A stretch of 64,000 nucleotides of DNA, from positions 744,001 to 808,000 of the forward strand of contig NZ_WKJQ01000001.1 of assembly GCF_009674625.1 (NCBI RefSeq), written 5' to 3'. A program made the position numbers and the translations under genes. Below the pieces are notes generated by a model that searched no databases, had not been told where the DNA came from, and worked only from the letters and a program-made list of their open reading frames with translations. The stretch is from Haloferax marinum (GTDB lineage Archaea; Halobacteriota; Halobacteria; Halobacteriales; Haloferacaceae). Below are positions 7,204-16,174 of the stretch, piece by piece; positions within the stretch are counted from its first letter, which is position 1, and each line of letters begins with the position of its first letter.

Positions 7204-8508
7204 TCAGTCGTGGTTCGCCGGTGGGTCGATTGCAACACTCTCGGTAGCGAGGTGACACGCCGGTTCCGACCCGCTTGCTGTCCGTTCCAGTTCGGGATGC
7301 TCGCGTTCACAGACAGTCGTGAACGCTTCGTCCAGTGTACGCCGTGCCTGTTCGAGGTCGCCAGCGACGAGGGCCGAAAGTCCGCTGGAGAGCGTCTCTT
7401 CGGCAGCGCGGTCCGAGAGCGCGTCAGGGACGTCGAACTCGCGTCGAAGTTCTCTCTCGACGGCGGCGTCTGGGACGGCCTCCGGAGCGTCTGCGACGTC
7501 TTCTGCGACGAGGAACGCCCGAACGTCGTCGACGTCGATTCCCTTGTCGATGCGCAATCGCAGGTCGAGGACGTGGCGCCACTCGCGCTGTTCGAGGTCG
7601 AACTGTTCGGGTGGGATGACCTCCGGACAGCGGGTGTGGAACCGACAGCCAGACGGTGGATTCGACGGACTGGGAACGTCGCCAGAGAGTTCGACGCGTT
7701 CGTCCCGACGAGCGGGGTCTGGCGTCGGAATCGACGAGATGAGCGCTCGTGTGTAGGGGTGTTGTGGGTCGTCGAACAGCGTCTCTGTCTCGGCTATCTC
7801 GACGATTTCGCCCAGATACATCACGGCCACCCGGTCGCACACCTCTCTGACGACACTGAGGTCGTGACTGATGAACACGATTGCGAGGCCGAACTCGGCC
7901 TGTAACCCACGCATCAGCGAGATAATCTCCGCCTGGATGGACACGTCTAGCGCCGAGACGGGTTCGTCTGCGACGACGAGGTCCGGGTTGAGGACGAGCG
8001 CTCGCGCGAGCGCGATGCGCTGTTTTTGCCCGCCGGAGAACTCGTGTGGATAGCGGTCGAAGTCGGACGCCGACAGGCCGACGCGCTCCAGGAGGTTTTC
8101 GACGATTCGGCGGCGACGACGGCGGTCCCGCATGCCGTGGATGGCCAGCGGCTCTGCGACCGATTCTCCGACGCTCATTCGCGGGTCGAAACTCGACGAC
8201 GGGTCCTGAAACATCATCTGCGCCCGCCGACGGAATCGCTTCAGACCGGCGTCGTCGTAGTCGGTGATGTCGTCGCCGTCGAAGACGACCGCTCCACCTG
8301 TCGGGTCTTCTAACCGCAGAAGCGACGCCGCGGCCGTCGACTTCCCACACCCGGACTCACCGACGATTCCGAGTGTCTCTCCCGGAGTGACGTCGAACGA
8401 GATGCCATCGACCGCTTTCACCCGGCCGACCTCCTTCTTGAGCACACCCTGTGTAATCGGGTAGTGCTTCTTCAGGTCTCGAACCGACAGCAGTGGGTCA
8501 GAGGGCAT
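7204..8508 (-). CDS. dppF: Dipeptide/oligopeptide ABC transporter ATPase (DppF/OppF type) with C-terminal insertion
   Basis: A 434-aa ATPase started at MPSDPLLSV (ATG at 8508), which overlaps the stop of the upstream ATPase by one base. Walker A GESGCGKST is at residues 50-58, the signature FSGGQKQR near 157-164, and Walker B LVVADEP about 177-183. The oligopeptide-transporter C-terminal motif begins at GCRFHTRCP (about 287-295). About 100 residues follow before the motif resumes at CEREHPEL (about 400) and ACHLA. Those extra residues are rich in Asp, Glu, Ala and Arg. In DppF/OppF proteins this C-terminal motif normally contacts the partner subunits and is compact. It is the last gene of the importer operon. 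Confidence 0.9.
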   Translation of the reverse strand: MPSDPLLSVRDLKKHYPITQGVLKKEVGRVKAVDGISFDVTPGETLGIVGESGCGKSTAAASLLRLEDPTGGAVVFDGDDITDYDDAGLKRFRRRAQMMFQDPSSSFDPRMSVGESVAEPLAIHGMRDRRRRRRIVENLLERVGLSASDFDRYPHEFSGGQKQRIALARALVLNPDLVVADEPVSALDVSIQAEIISLMRGLQAEFGLAIVFISHDLSVVREVCDRVAVMYLGEIVEIAETETLFDDPQHPYTRALISSIPTPDPARRDERVELSGDVPSPSNPPSGCRFHTRCPEVIPPEQFDLEQREWRHVLDLRLRIDKGIDVDDVRAFLVAEDVADAPEAVPDAAVERELRREFDVPDALSDRAAEETLSSGLSALVAGDLEQARRTLDEAFTTVCEREHPELERTASGSEPACHLATESVAIDPPANHD

Positions 8509-9587
8509 CAGCAATCACCTCCGGTCGTATCGTGGTCAGAATCGGAGTCGGCCACGGCGTCTCCACCATCTGCCGCTCGGGACTCTGAAACGGACTCTCC
8601 TCGAATCACTGTCGAGTCGTACCCCGGTCCGTAGTACACACAGGCAGCGTCGTGGCCCGAACCGACAGGCAGTAGTTCAGGGTGAGTCCCCGTCCGGCAG
8701 TCGGCCGTCGCGTGTGGACAACGTGGGTGGAACCGACAGCCAGCAGGCGGTTGTTTCAGGTCGGGGAGCGTCCCACCAATCGGTCTCATCGACTGGCCTT
8801 GTCCGGGGAGGCAGTCGAGGAGTGCTTTGGTGTACGGATGAGACGGTCGGTCGAACACGTCGTGGACCGACCCCGTCTCCATCACTCTCCCCGCGTACAT
8901 GACCACGACGCGGTCGGCGATTTCGGCCACGACGCCCAGGTCGTGGGTGACGAAGACGATGCTCATCCCGAACTCGGCTTGCAGGTCGCGGAGCAGTCTG
9001 AGAATCTGCGCTTGAATCGTCACGTCGAGCGCCGTCGTGGGTTCGTCGGCGACGAGGAGGTCCGGGTCGGCGGCCAACGCCATCGCGATGACGACACGCT
9101 GTTTCATGCCGCCGGAGAACTCGTGTGGGTAGTCGTCGACTCGGGCGGTCGCCTCCGGGATTCCGACGCGGTCGAGCAGGTCGATTGCGCGGTCACGTGC
9201 CGCCTGTTTCGAGACGTCTCGGTGGAGGCGAATCGCTTCGACGATTTGCGCACCGATTGGGTAGACGGGGTTGAGTGCGCTCTGTGGGTTCTGGAAGACG
9301 TGTGCGATTCGCCCGCCACGAATCGATTCGAGTCGCTTCTCAGAGGCTTCGGTGAGGTCCTCTCCGTCGAACAGAATCTCCCCGCCGGCAATCTCACCGG
9401 GCGGCATCGGGATGAGCCTCGTGACGGACTCACAGGCGACAGTCTTGCCCGACCCCGATTCGCCGACGACACACACTGTCTCGCCGCGTTCGACGTCGAA
9501 CGACACGCCATCGACTGCCTGAACGACGCCTTCGTCGGTGTCGAACCGGACCCGCAACTCACGAATCGAGAGGAGGGGGTCGGTCAT
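8508..9587 (-). CDS. dppD: Dipeptide/oligopeptide ABC transporter ATPase (DppD/OppD type)
   Basis: A 359-aa ATPase with the ATG at 9587, which overlaps the permease stop by four bases (ATGA). An upstream frame extension exists but lies inside the permease gene. The N-terminus [20 protein letters not shown] is typical for DppD. Walker A GESGSGKT, signature FSGGMKQR and Walker [14 protein letters not shown] are all present. The C-terminal oligopeptide motif is compact here ([20 protein letters not shown]), unlike the insertion in its partner. It should pair with the DppF-like ATPase to power peptide import from the cytosolic side. The tail beyond residue 330 is Ser/Asp-rich and probably disordered. 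Confidence 0.92.
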   Translation of the reverse strand: MTDPLLSIRELRVRFDTDEGVVQAVDGVSFDVERGETVCVVGESGSGKTVACESVTRLIPMPPGEIAGGEILFDGEDLTEASEKRLESIRGGRIAHVFQNPQSALNPVYPIGAQIVEAIRLHRDVSKQAARDRAIDLLDRVGIPEATARVDDYPHEFSGGMKQRVVIAMALAADPDLLVADEPTTALDVTIQAQILRLLRDLQAEFGMSIVFVTHDLGVVAEIADRVVVMYAGRVMETGSVHDVFDRPSHPYTKALLDCLPGQGQSMRPIGGTLPDLKQPPAGCRFHPRCPHATADCRTGTHPELLPVGSGHDAACVYYGPGYDSTVIRGESVSESRAADGGDAVADSDSDHDTTGGDC

Positions 9588-10741
9588 GCGTCTCCCTCCG
9601 ACCGTGGGTCGAGCGCGTCTCGCAACGCGTCGCCGACGAAGTTGAACGCCAAGACGGTGAAGAACAAGAACACACCGGGGATGGTCGCAATCCACCACGC
9701 GCCGTCGAGGTCGCCCCGACCGGACGCGATGACCTGCCCCCACGATGGCGTCGCCGGGTCGGTCAACCCGAGGAACGCGAACGTGGCCTCGAAGAGGATG
9801 AACGACGGGATGAGGAGCGTCGCGGCCGTGATGACGGTGTTCGACACGTTCGGCATCAGGTGTCGGCGAATTATCCACCCGTCCGACGCGCCAGCGTTCT
9901 CGGCGGCACGGATGTACGACTCTTCTCGGCGCTGGAGCGCTTCAGACCGGACCAGTCTGGCGATACCGCCCCACCCGAGGAAGCCGAATATCGTGATGAG
10001 CAAGAAGAGACTCGGTTTGAACAGGTAGGTCACGATGAGGAACAAGAAGAACGTCGGGAACGTCTGCTGGATATCGACGTATCGCATCAACAGTTCGTCC
10101 ACGAGTCCAGAGAAGTACGCCGCCGAAGTGCCGACGGCCGTTCCGATACTGACGACGATGAGCATCGTCACCAGTCCGACCTGCATGCTCACGCGCATCC
10201 CGAAGACGACCAGTTTGGCGATTCCCTTTCCGTCACTCGTCGTCCCGAGTGGGTACTGCCACGTTCCGTGGCACAACCCGTCTGCAGTCTGTCCGACACA
10301 GGTCGTGGGAACGGCCGAGTCGACCGATAGGTACACCGGTGGTTGATACGCCGCGAGGATGTTCAACTCGGGTTCGGTCAGCACCAACGGGCCGAGCGTC
10401 CCGACGACGAACACGACCACGAGATAGGCGGCGCTCACAACGGCCGCCCGATTTCGCTTGAATCGTCGCCAGTAGTACGCCGTCAACCGTCGGTTCTCGG
10501 CCAGTGGCCACGCGACGAAGAACGCGCCGACGAGCAGCGTGAGGACGAACAGCCAGTTCGTCCCCGAGAGAACCGCGTCGTCGGTCACGAACAGGTCGTA
10601 GGCGACGGCAGCGGCGTAGGCCACTGTGGCCACGACGAGGGCCTGTGTTCGGCGGGGGAAGCCGAGTCCGCCGAGTTCGTCCCACTCGACGTCTTCGAAT
10701 CGTTCGGTGGCGCCCGTGTCGGATTGCGTATCGGGTGCCAT
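9584..10741 (-). CDS. dppC: Dipeptide/oligopeptide ABC transporter permease (DppC/OppC type)
   Basis: A 385-aa permease. The N-terminal ~60 residues, with two predicted TM segments, precede a cytosolic stretch containing RLTAYYWRRFKRNRAAVVS, which matches the OppC N-terminal region. The binding-protein-dependent permease motif appears as EALQRREESYIRAAENAGASD (EAA loop), expected to dock on the ATPases. About six to eight hydrophobic segments are seen. It is longer than typical DppC (about 300 aa) because of the N-terminal TM addition. The start overlaps the DppB stop by one base, and its own stop overlaps the DppD start, implying translational coupling. Confidence 0.92.
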   Translation of the reverse strand: MAPDTQSDTGATERFEDVEWDELGGLGFPRRTQALVVATVAYAAAVAYDLFVTDDAVLSGTNWLFVLTLLVGAFFVAWPLAENRRLTAYYWRRFKRNRAAVVSAAYLVVVFVVGTLGPLVLTEPELNILAAYQPPVYLSVDSAVPTTCVGQTADGLCHGTWQYPLGTTSDGKGIAKLVVFGMRVSMQVGLVTMLIVVSIGTAVGTSAAYFSGLVDELLMRYVDIQQTFPTFFLFLIVTYLFKPSLFLLITIFGFLGWGGIARLVRSEALQRREESYIRAAENAGASDGWIIRRHLMPNVSNTVITAATLLIPSFILFEATFAFLGLTDPATPSWGQVIASGRGDLDGAWWIATIPGVFLFFTVLAFNFVGDALRDALDPRSEGDA

Positions 10742-11715
10742 CAGCGGTCACCGTAGTCGATTCGGGGGTCCAACACCGTGTAGGCGATGTCCTGGACGAG
10801 ATTCCCGACGATGGCGATAAACACCGGGACGAGCGTCGTCGCCATGACGAGTGCGGTGTCCTGTTGGATGATCGCTTTGTAACTCAACAACCCGAGCCCT
10901 GGAATCTGGAAGACCACCTCTGTGATGTACGCCCCAGCGAAGAGCAGGCCGAGGATGTCGGCCACGAGGATGGTCATCAGCGGGACGAGCGCCGGTCTGA
11001 AGATGTGCCTGACGAGAACGCGCCAGTCGTCCGCTCCTTTCGCTCGTGCCGTCTTGACGAAGTCGGCGTGGACGTACTCCAGTGCCTCGGCCCGCGAGTA
11101 TCGCATGTTTCCGGCGATGGCCCCCGTCGAGAGGACGACGACGGGTAAGACGAGCTGTTTGGCGTTCGCCAGCGTCCAGACGCCTCTGCCCGTCTGGTAG
11201 TAACTGGGCAACCACCCCAAGTCGACGGCGAACACCAAGATGAGCATGATTCCGAACCAGAAGTTCGGGACGCTGATGCCGAAGAAGGCAGTGAACGTCC
11301 CGAGATAGTCCGTCAGTGTGTACTGGTGTGTCGCCGAGTAGAGGCCGATGGCGTAGCCGAAGACGATGGAGATGAACGTGGCCGGGACGGCGTACATCAG
11401 CGAGTAGGGGTACGCCGCCGCCAACGCATCCATGACGGACTGGTTGCGCGTGAACGACCACCCCCAGTTGAGCGTCGCCATGTTCACCATGTAGTTCGTA
11501 TACCGCGTGAGCAACGGTTCGTCACGGCCGGTTATCTCGTCGAACGTCTCACGGGCCTCGTCGACGTCTCCGCCCTCGGTTGCGGCCTCGAAGGCGAAGG
11601 CTGTCTGACCATCGCCCGGTGCGACGGCGAGGAGGCCGAAGGTAATCGTCAAGATGAGGTACGTCGCCACGACGGCCCACGCGACGCGGCGAGCGACGTA
11701 CCAGTGCATACTCAT
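10741..11715 (-). CDS. dppB: Dipeptide/oligopeptide ABC transporter permease (DppB/OppB type)
   Basis: A 324-aa integral membrane permease. MHWYVARRVAWAVVATYLI is the usual OppB-like first TM. The central EAA-type loop is RAEALEYVHADFVKTARAKG. About six TM helices and the region GAYITEVVFQIPGLGLLSY match the DppB family, and the length is normal. An extra ATG two codons in (11709) could also start translation. It lies 15 nt after the binding-protein gene and overlaps dppC by one base. Confidence 0.93.
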   Translation of the reverse strand: MSMHWYVARRVAWAVVATYLILTITFGLLAVAPGDGQTAFAFEAATEGGDVDEARETFDEITGRDEPLLTRYTNYMVNMATLNWGWSFTRNQSVMDALAAAYPYSLMYAVPATFISIVFGYAIGLYSATHQYTLTDYLGTFTAFFGISVPNFWFGIMLILVFAVDLGWLPSYYQTGRGVWTLANAKQLVLPVVVLSTGAIAGNMRYSRAEALEYVHADFVKTARAKGADDWRVLVRHIFRPALVPLMTILVADILGLLFAGAYITEVVFQIPGLGLLSYKAIIQQDTALVMATTLVPVFIAIVGNLVQDIAYTVLDPRIDYGDR

Positions 11716-11730
11716 CGCTGCCCTCCAGAG

Positions 11731-13608
11731 TTACTCGAATCCGTAGTCACTCGACAGGTTGTCGGCCAGCATCTGCTTGGCAATCGCCGCGCCGTAGTTC
11801 TCGCCGACGCCGGTCGTTTCGACCTTCGAGTCGTCGAACCACTCGGAGAACTCGGGTTGGTGGGTGTGGGCGACTTCGGCGTACCCGCGGTCGATGTTCT
11901 CGACGATGGTCGTCTTGTTCACGCCCATCGAGAGTGCGTATCGGACTTCTCGGGTGCGTAGTTGGTCCCACCCGTTGGCACGCTGGTTGTACGCGAGAAT
12001 CGAACAGAACGCGTTCGGCGTCTGGATGACTTTCGTCGACTCGAGCTCTTCGAACTTCGAAGCCTTCGACGACGGGATGCCCGTCGCGCTGACCTCGCCC
12101 GTCTCGAACGCCGACAGTCGCGTCGACTCCTCGCCGAACACCTGATACTTGTACTCCTCGAAGTACGGCGTTCCGTCGTACCCCTCCACGTCGCGCAGAT
12201 AGTAGTTCTCGTTGCGCTTCGCCACGAACACCGATTCGCGGTCCCAGCGCTCGAAGGTGTACGGGCCGAGGTTTCCGGAGTAGGTTATCTCCTGGATTGC
12301 CTTCGACTGATTGAGTTTGTTGCCGCCGTCTTCCACGTCGCGGTACTGTTCGACGAGGCCTTTCGGCAGACAGTACGCACCCCACATGACCGGTTTCATC
12401 ACGAACGCGGGGTCGACTTCGGGCAGTTGCACCTCGAAACTCAGCGTCCCCGTCTTCTCGACTGGGATAGGGTCTTCGCCGTGGAACCAATCGGACTGGT
12501 TCACGTCTCCTGCCCAGTTTTCGGGGGCTTGGTGGACCTCCTCGATGAAGTACACCCAGTCGTCGGCGGTCATCTGGCCGTAGCCTGCGCCCCACTGGAG
12601 GTCGTCACGGAGGGTGAACTCGTAGTTCTGCTTGTCGTCGGTGTCGATAGATTCGACCCACAGTGGGACGACGTTGTTCTCGTTGTCGAGTGAGTACGCA
12701 CCGTCGAGCGTCAGTCCGAGACGGTTGGCCGAGGACGTGTCGTTGATGCGGATTGGGTTGAGCGTCTTCGCGTCTGTCCCGGCACCGGCACTGTACGCCC
12801 CTGTCACCGACGGCGAACCGCCAGAGTCACCACGGAAGTACTGCTGGTAGTTGTATCCGATACTCGGACCGGGGTCGATTCCCTGGATATCGTTCTGGAA
12901 CCCGTTGAGGTCGACAGAGAACTCGTAGAAGTTGACCGGTTGGTCGTGACTGAGCACTCCGAAGACGTTTGCGAGAATCGCCTGTCGTCTCGCGTCGTCG
13001 GTCTCCTTCGAGGCCGTATCCAACATTCCAGCGATGTCTTCGCTCGGCCGGTAGCCGTAGAAGTTGACCGTCGACTGTTGTCGTTTCTCCTCGCTGGTCC
13101 AGAACGGCCGAATCGCGGTCGGAGTCCGCGGATACGAGTTGAACCCGATACCGAGCATCAGGTCCCACTGTTCTTGACTCGTCGCCTCGTCGCGTGGCCC
13201 GGCGTTGAACGAGGTCCGTTCTTCGCCATCGTCCGGCGTGTACGTGTTCTGGGCGTACTTCGACAGCATCGTGTTGAACGGAACGCCTGTCAACTCGACG
13301 CCGACGCCTAGCTTTCCGTACTCCTGTTGGACGAACTGCGCGATGGTCTTCGTCGTCTCACTTCCTGTGCTGTACACCATACTGAGCGAGACCTGTTCAC
13401 CGTCGGGTCCGACAAGCGTGTCACCGAGGTCTGTCGTCTGCGTCTCGGTCGACTCGGTTCCATCACTGTCGCCACCACCATCTGTAGACGTCGTCGACGT
13501 ATCGTCGCTTCCTCCCTCGGTACAGCCTGCGATGCCCGCGATGCCACCAGCCCCGAGTGTCCGCAACAGAGACCGTCTGTCTAGTTGGACATTGTTATCG
13601 AATGCCAT
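11731..13608 (-). CDS. dppA: Peptide ABC transporter substrate-binding lipoprotein (DppA/OppA type)
   Basis: A 625-aa extracellular solute-binding protein of family 5. The N-terminus has a twin-arginine lipoprotein signal, DRRSLLRTLGAGGIAGIAGC, with the lipobox Cys at about residue 29, followed by a Thr/Ser/Asp/Gly-rich tether. It would be exported folded through Tat and anchored by lipid at the outer face of the membrane. The mature region contains typical peptide-binding-protein segments (for example the TLNPIRINDTSSANRL region and LRDDLQWGAGYGQMTADDWVYF). It is the first gene of the operon, with a strong TATA box upstream. Ligand specificity (dipeptide, oligopeptide or other) is not determinable. 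Confidence 0.92.
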   Translation of the reverse strand: MAFDNNVQLDRRSLLRTLGAGGIAGIAGCTEGGSDDTSTTSTDGGGDSDGTESTETQTTDLGDTLVGPDGEQVSLSMVYSTGSETTKTIAQFVQQEYGKLGVGVELTGVPFNTMLSKYAQNTYTPDDGEERTSFNAGPRDEATSQEQWDLMLGIGFNSYPRTPTAIRPFWTSEEKRQQSTVNFYGYRPSEDIAGMLDTASKETDDARRQAILANVFGVLSHDQPVNFYEFSVDLNGFQNDIQGIDPGPSIGYNYQQYFRGDSGGSPSVTGAYSAGAGTDAKTLNPIRINDTSSANRLGLTLDGAYSLDNENNVVPLWVESIDTDDKQNYEFTLRDDLQWGAGYGQMTADDWVYFIEEVHQAPENWAGDVNQSDWFHGEDPIPVEKTGTLSFEVQLPEVDPAFVMKPVMWGAYCLPKGLVEQYRDVEDGGNKLNQSKAIQEITYSGNLGPYTFERWDRESVFVAKRNENYYLRDVEGYDGTPYFEEYKYQVFGEESTRLSAFETGEVSATGIPSSKASKFEELESTKVIQTPNAFCSILAYNQRANGWDQLRTREVRYALSMGVNKTTIVENIDRGYAEVAHTHQPEFSEWFDDSKVETTGVGENYGAAIAKQMLADNLSSDYGFE

Positions 13609-13645
13609 GAAAGGAATGTAATTCAGTAATGCAAATATTCTTCGA

Positions 13646-13653
13646 TTATATAA
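13646..13653 (-). promoter_or_regulatory. TATA box of the peptide-importer operon
   Basis: TTATATAA on the minus strand, centred about 41 nt before the dppA ATG (13608), implies transcription starting near 13622 with a short leader of about 15 nt. The surrounding 13609-13700 stretch is unusually AT-rich for this genome. Nothing else is recognisable up to 13800. Confidence 0.55.
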
Positions 13654-13801
13654 CAGTTGACATTATTCGCGGTGCTCAGACCACCGTCGTCACTGTTCAG
13701 GTCGGAAGAAGTGTGGAAAACCGTGGTTTGTCACCACGAGGTGTGAATCGTCGGTCCGACTCGTGTGCCACGTTGCCGACGCGGGCAGAGTGACCGAGTT
13801 T

Positions 13802-13853
13802 AGTCGTCGCCGTGTTCGTCGAGGTTCAGTCGTCGCCGTGTTCGTCGACGATG
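13802..13853. repeat. 26-bp duplication at the 3' end of the HPRT gene
   Basis: AGTCGTCGCCGTGTTCGTCGA occurs at 13802-13822 and again at 13828-13848, a 26-bp period. The second copy holds the stop and last codons of the HPRT gene (read on the minus strand); the first lies just beyond the stop, out of frame. It looks like a tandem duplication of the gene's 3' end. Confidence 0.7.
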
Positions 13854-14392
13854 ACGACTTCGCCGTCTTCGACGGTCACGTTGATGAGCGTCTTGACGTG
13901 GTGTTCGGAGTCGTCGAGTTCGTTCGGGCCGGCCTTCTTGATGATGGCGACGGTGTCGACGACGTCTGCACCGATGTGGTCGAGGGCGTCGAGGACGGCT
14001 TTCATCGTGCCACCGGTCGAGAGCACGTCGTCGAGGACGAGGACGCGGTCGCCCTCGTTGACGTCGTTGATGAACATGTCGCCCTCGGAGTAGCCAGTCT
14101 GCTGGTGGAGCGAAACCTCACCGTCGAGGCCGTACTCGCGCTTTCGGATGACGACGAGCGGGATGTCCGTCATGAGCGAGACGGCGGTCGAGATGTGGAT
14201 GCCCATCGCGGCCGGGGTGACGATCTTGTCGACGTCTTCGAGGTCCGCCTTGCGGATGATCTTGATGACGATTTCGCGGAGGAGTCCCGGTTTCAGCATC
14301 GGGACACCGTCGCTAATCGGGTGGACGAAGTACTGGTAATCGCCTTTTTCGATGATTGGGGCGTCGAGAAGGGACTGACGCAACTGGTCCAT
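13826..14392 (-). CDS. hpt: Archaeal HPRT-type purine phosphoribosyltransferase (HGPRTase-like)
   Basis: A 188-aa protein of the archaeal HPRT subfamily, starting at [20 protein letters not shown]. The PRPP-binding loop is [14 protein letters not shown] (about residues 118-131). The [18 protein letters not shown] stretch and the VDEHGDD C-terminus are highly characteristic of haloarchaeal members. It is expected to salvage hypoxanthine/guanine, or possibly adenine, with PRPP; biochemical specificity of this subfamily is not fixed by sequence. It has no N-terminal HTH, which separates it from PRTase-like regulators such as GfcR. A TATA-like ATTTTATG lies about 27 nt upstream, so the mRNA is probably leaderless. 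Confidence 0.92.
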   Translation of the reverse strand: MDQLRQSLLDAPIIEKGDYQYFVHPISDGVPMLKPGLLREIVIKIIRKADLEDVDKIVTPAAMGIHISTAVSLMTDIPLVVIRKREYGLDGEVSLHQQTGYSEGDMFINDVNEGDRVLVLDDVLSTGGTMKAVLDALDHIGADVVDTVAIIKKAGPNELDDSEHHVKTLINVTVEDGEVVIVDEHGDD

Positions 14393-14567
14393 GTCGCTCG
14401 TTCCCTGGGTTAGGCATAAAATGTGGCGGTTCGCGGTGCGTCGGGTACGCGAACACACGATGGACGGTAGCGACCCACACGCAGTTCGGTGGACAGACGA
14501 GACACTCACCTCCCCGTCTCGCCAGTCGGCAATCGAACAGTTCTCGGGGACGACCCCCCGAGTTCGG

Positions 14568-14990
14568 TTACATTCCGCCGAGAAGTTTCGAGGCCGTGCG
14601 AACGAGTGGTTCGACTGGCTCGTCGGTATCGACGAAGAGCAGCATGCCACGGCCGCCGCAGTACACCTGCAGGATGCCGTAGTCCTCGCTTTTCTCGAAT
14701 CGGAACTCGACACTGTTTTTGACCGGGCTCATCCCAGAGAACAACCCACGTTCCATGAACTCCCTTCGTGTCTCTTCTGCGAGCGTACCCAGTTGTGCGA
14801 CGAGTTCGTCGCGGCTTCCGAACGACTTCCTGACCGCCTCACCGACGTGAAAGAGGTCGAACGCCGTCGCGCCGTAGACGGCGACCAGTGAGACGGCCCC
14901 CTCTGCCGTCTCCCGAATCGCTTCCATCGCGACGTCGCTATTCGGACCGGGTCCGTTGACGGATACCATCCGTGCTGGGTCAATTATCAT
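14568..14990 (-). CDS. Uncharacterised haloarchaeal protein
   Basis: A 140-aa soluble protein. The first half is helical-looking ([21 protein letters not shown] and [20 protein letters not shown]). The second half has alternating hydrophobic beta-strand patterning ([31 protein letters not shown]) and ends in a short helix. No catalytic motif is evident. The overall alpha-then-beta layout could suit a small sensor or roadblock-like fold, but that is only an impression. It is in the same direction as hpt, 175 nt upstream of it, with its own spacing, so an operon is unlikely. I do not recognise a named family. Confidence 0.7.
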   Translation of the reverse strand: MIIDPARMVSVNGPGPNSDVAMEAIRETAEGAVSLVAVYGATAFDLFHVGEAVRKSFGSRDELVAQLGTLAEETRREFMERGLFSGMSPVKNSVEFRFEKSEDYGILQVYCGGRGMLLFVDTDEPVEPLVRTASKLLGGM

Positions 14991-15281
14991 GCTTCCACCC
15001 TCTGCCCTGACGCTGCGCGTCTCCCTGCCCGGAGCGCGCGTCTGGAACAGTCATGAATTCGAGATTGTCAGTCGATATTATAAATGTGGAGGCGGAGTTT
15101 CTGTGGCTGAAAAATCAGATAGATAAATCTGTTGGCCGATTTAGAGTATCGCTCACTGACGTTTCTCACTCCGTGACGCGACTCGAGATTGGAACGGTCC
15201 GACGTCGACGAATGCGTTCAGAAGACGCTGCGAAGCGGGTCAGGTTGGAGTCGGCGTCGTCGTCGACGCGTCGTGACGCCG

Positions 15282-15623
15282 CTAATCGTCGGTCGAGGGA
15301 GTGCGTCCAGGCAAGACCGTGTCGTCGTCCACCGAGAGCTCCACGTGGAATCCTTCGGGGGACAACGAGACGGTCGTCTCGTCGAACGTACATTCGTACT
15401 GTCGATAATGAGTCCCGTCGGCCCGGACTTCTGTCGCCGAAGTGACGAGGTCGAACTCCACTAATCTGTCGAGTCGGCGGTACACGGTTGGAAGCGATAG
15501 GTCAGCCGTCTCGCCCAGTTCTTTCGCAGACTGCGACTTCCGGCATAAGGCAACGAGAAGGACTCTCGATTCGGTATCTCCGAGAATATCGAGTAGTTCT
15601 CCGCTCGATACGCTTCCATCCAT
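15282..15623 (-). CDS. Winged-helix transcriptional regulator (ArsR/MarR-like)
   Basis: A 113-aa protein starting at MDGSVSSGELLDILGD; the frame extends 45 codons upstream, but that part is unlikely to be coding. It contains a compact winged helix: ESRVLLVALCRKSQSAKELG, then the recognition region LSLPTVYRRLDRLVEFDLVT, then a wing and a beta-rich tail. This is the haloarchaeal 'ArsR-like/HTH-20' style of regulator. A TATAAAT box at 15650-15656 (minus strand ATTTATA) sits about 30 nt before the ATG, indicating a leaderless or near-leaderless mRNA. It is divergent from the mrp operon across a 551-nt intergenic region, but whether it controls mrp is unknown. Confidence 0.8.
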   Translation of the reverse strand: MDGSVSSGELLDILGDTESRVLLVALCRKSQSAKELGETADLSLPTVYRRLDRLVEFDLVTSATEVRADGTHYRQYECTFDETTVSLSPEGFHVELSVDDDTVLPGRTPSTDD

Positions 15624-16174
15624 TACTGATGAGTCAGTCCGAATGTACGTATAAATTAGTTGCGCCCCCGTGCAGAGCATCCCGCATTTGTGGGCCGTCA
15701 CGAAACTGTGGAGAGCCGAGCGGGGACGTCGGTGACTGCAACCACCGAAAGTTGACACATTGACACGTCGGGTGAGAGAACCCGTACTACGAGGAGGTTA
15801 CTCCACGCCGGATTCAGATGACGAGCGACGGACTCGTGTAGCGCGTTCACCGTACCACCACGTCGGTGAACCGTCGAGAACGTGTTTCCTACCACAGAAC
15901 CGAACACCGTTCTATCACGAGTGACGAGACTCGTCGTTCACAGAACACGAACTCTGTTGGACGAACCTACGGCACACCGTTGTTCCTAGGAAGTCCCACG
16001 CGCGAGTCGCGCTCTAGTACGTATACTCGTAGTCCGAGGATATAAATTTCACCCTCAGCATACAATCTTGAAGTCGAGAAGATGTTCGAAGAAGAACCGA
16101 ACCGTGAGCGTTCGCCCTCTTCACTGCCGTTTTGTTTGACAACACCTAAGTCCGCGCTACCCACAATTTCCGGC
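15624..16174. other. Long intergenic region between the regulator and the mrp operon
   Basis: No convincing gene is found in these 551 bases. It holds the regulator's promoter (15650-15656) and, toward the right, a clear TATA (GATATAAATTT, about 16038-16048). An inverted repeat, ACGAGT/ACTCGT with a 6-nt spacer, lies at 15917-15934. A 31-codon upstream extension of mrpA from ATG 16082 is open but reads as polar, non-conserved-looking sequence. Confidence 0.5.
16146..16154 (+). promoter_or_regulatory. Possible proximal promoter of the mrp operon
   Basis: ACCTAAGTC ends about 21-26 nt before the GTG at 16175. It resembles the yTTAAGt boxes seen 26-28 nt before other likely leaderless starts here (for example 63151-63158). 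The stronger TATA near 16043 would instead start transcription near 16070, 12 nt before the alternative ATG at 16082. Sequence alone does not choose between them. Confidence 0.3.

Noticed and set aside
15053..15445. Plus-strand ORF between the uncharacterised gene and the winged-helix regulator
   Set aside because: It overlaps the regulator on the other strand and turns into Arg-rich shadow sequence after residue 50.
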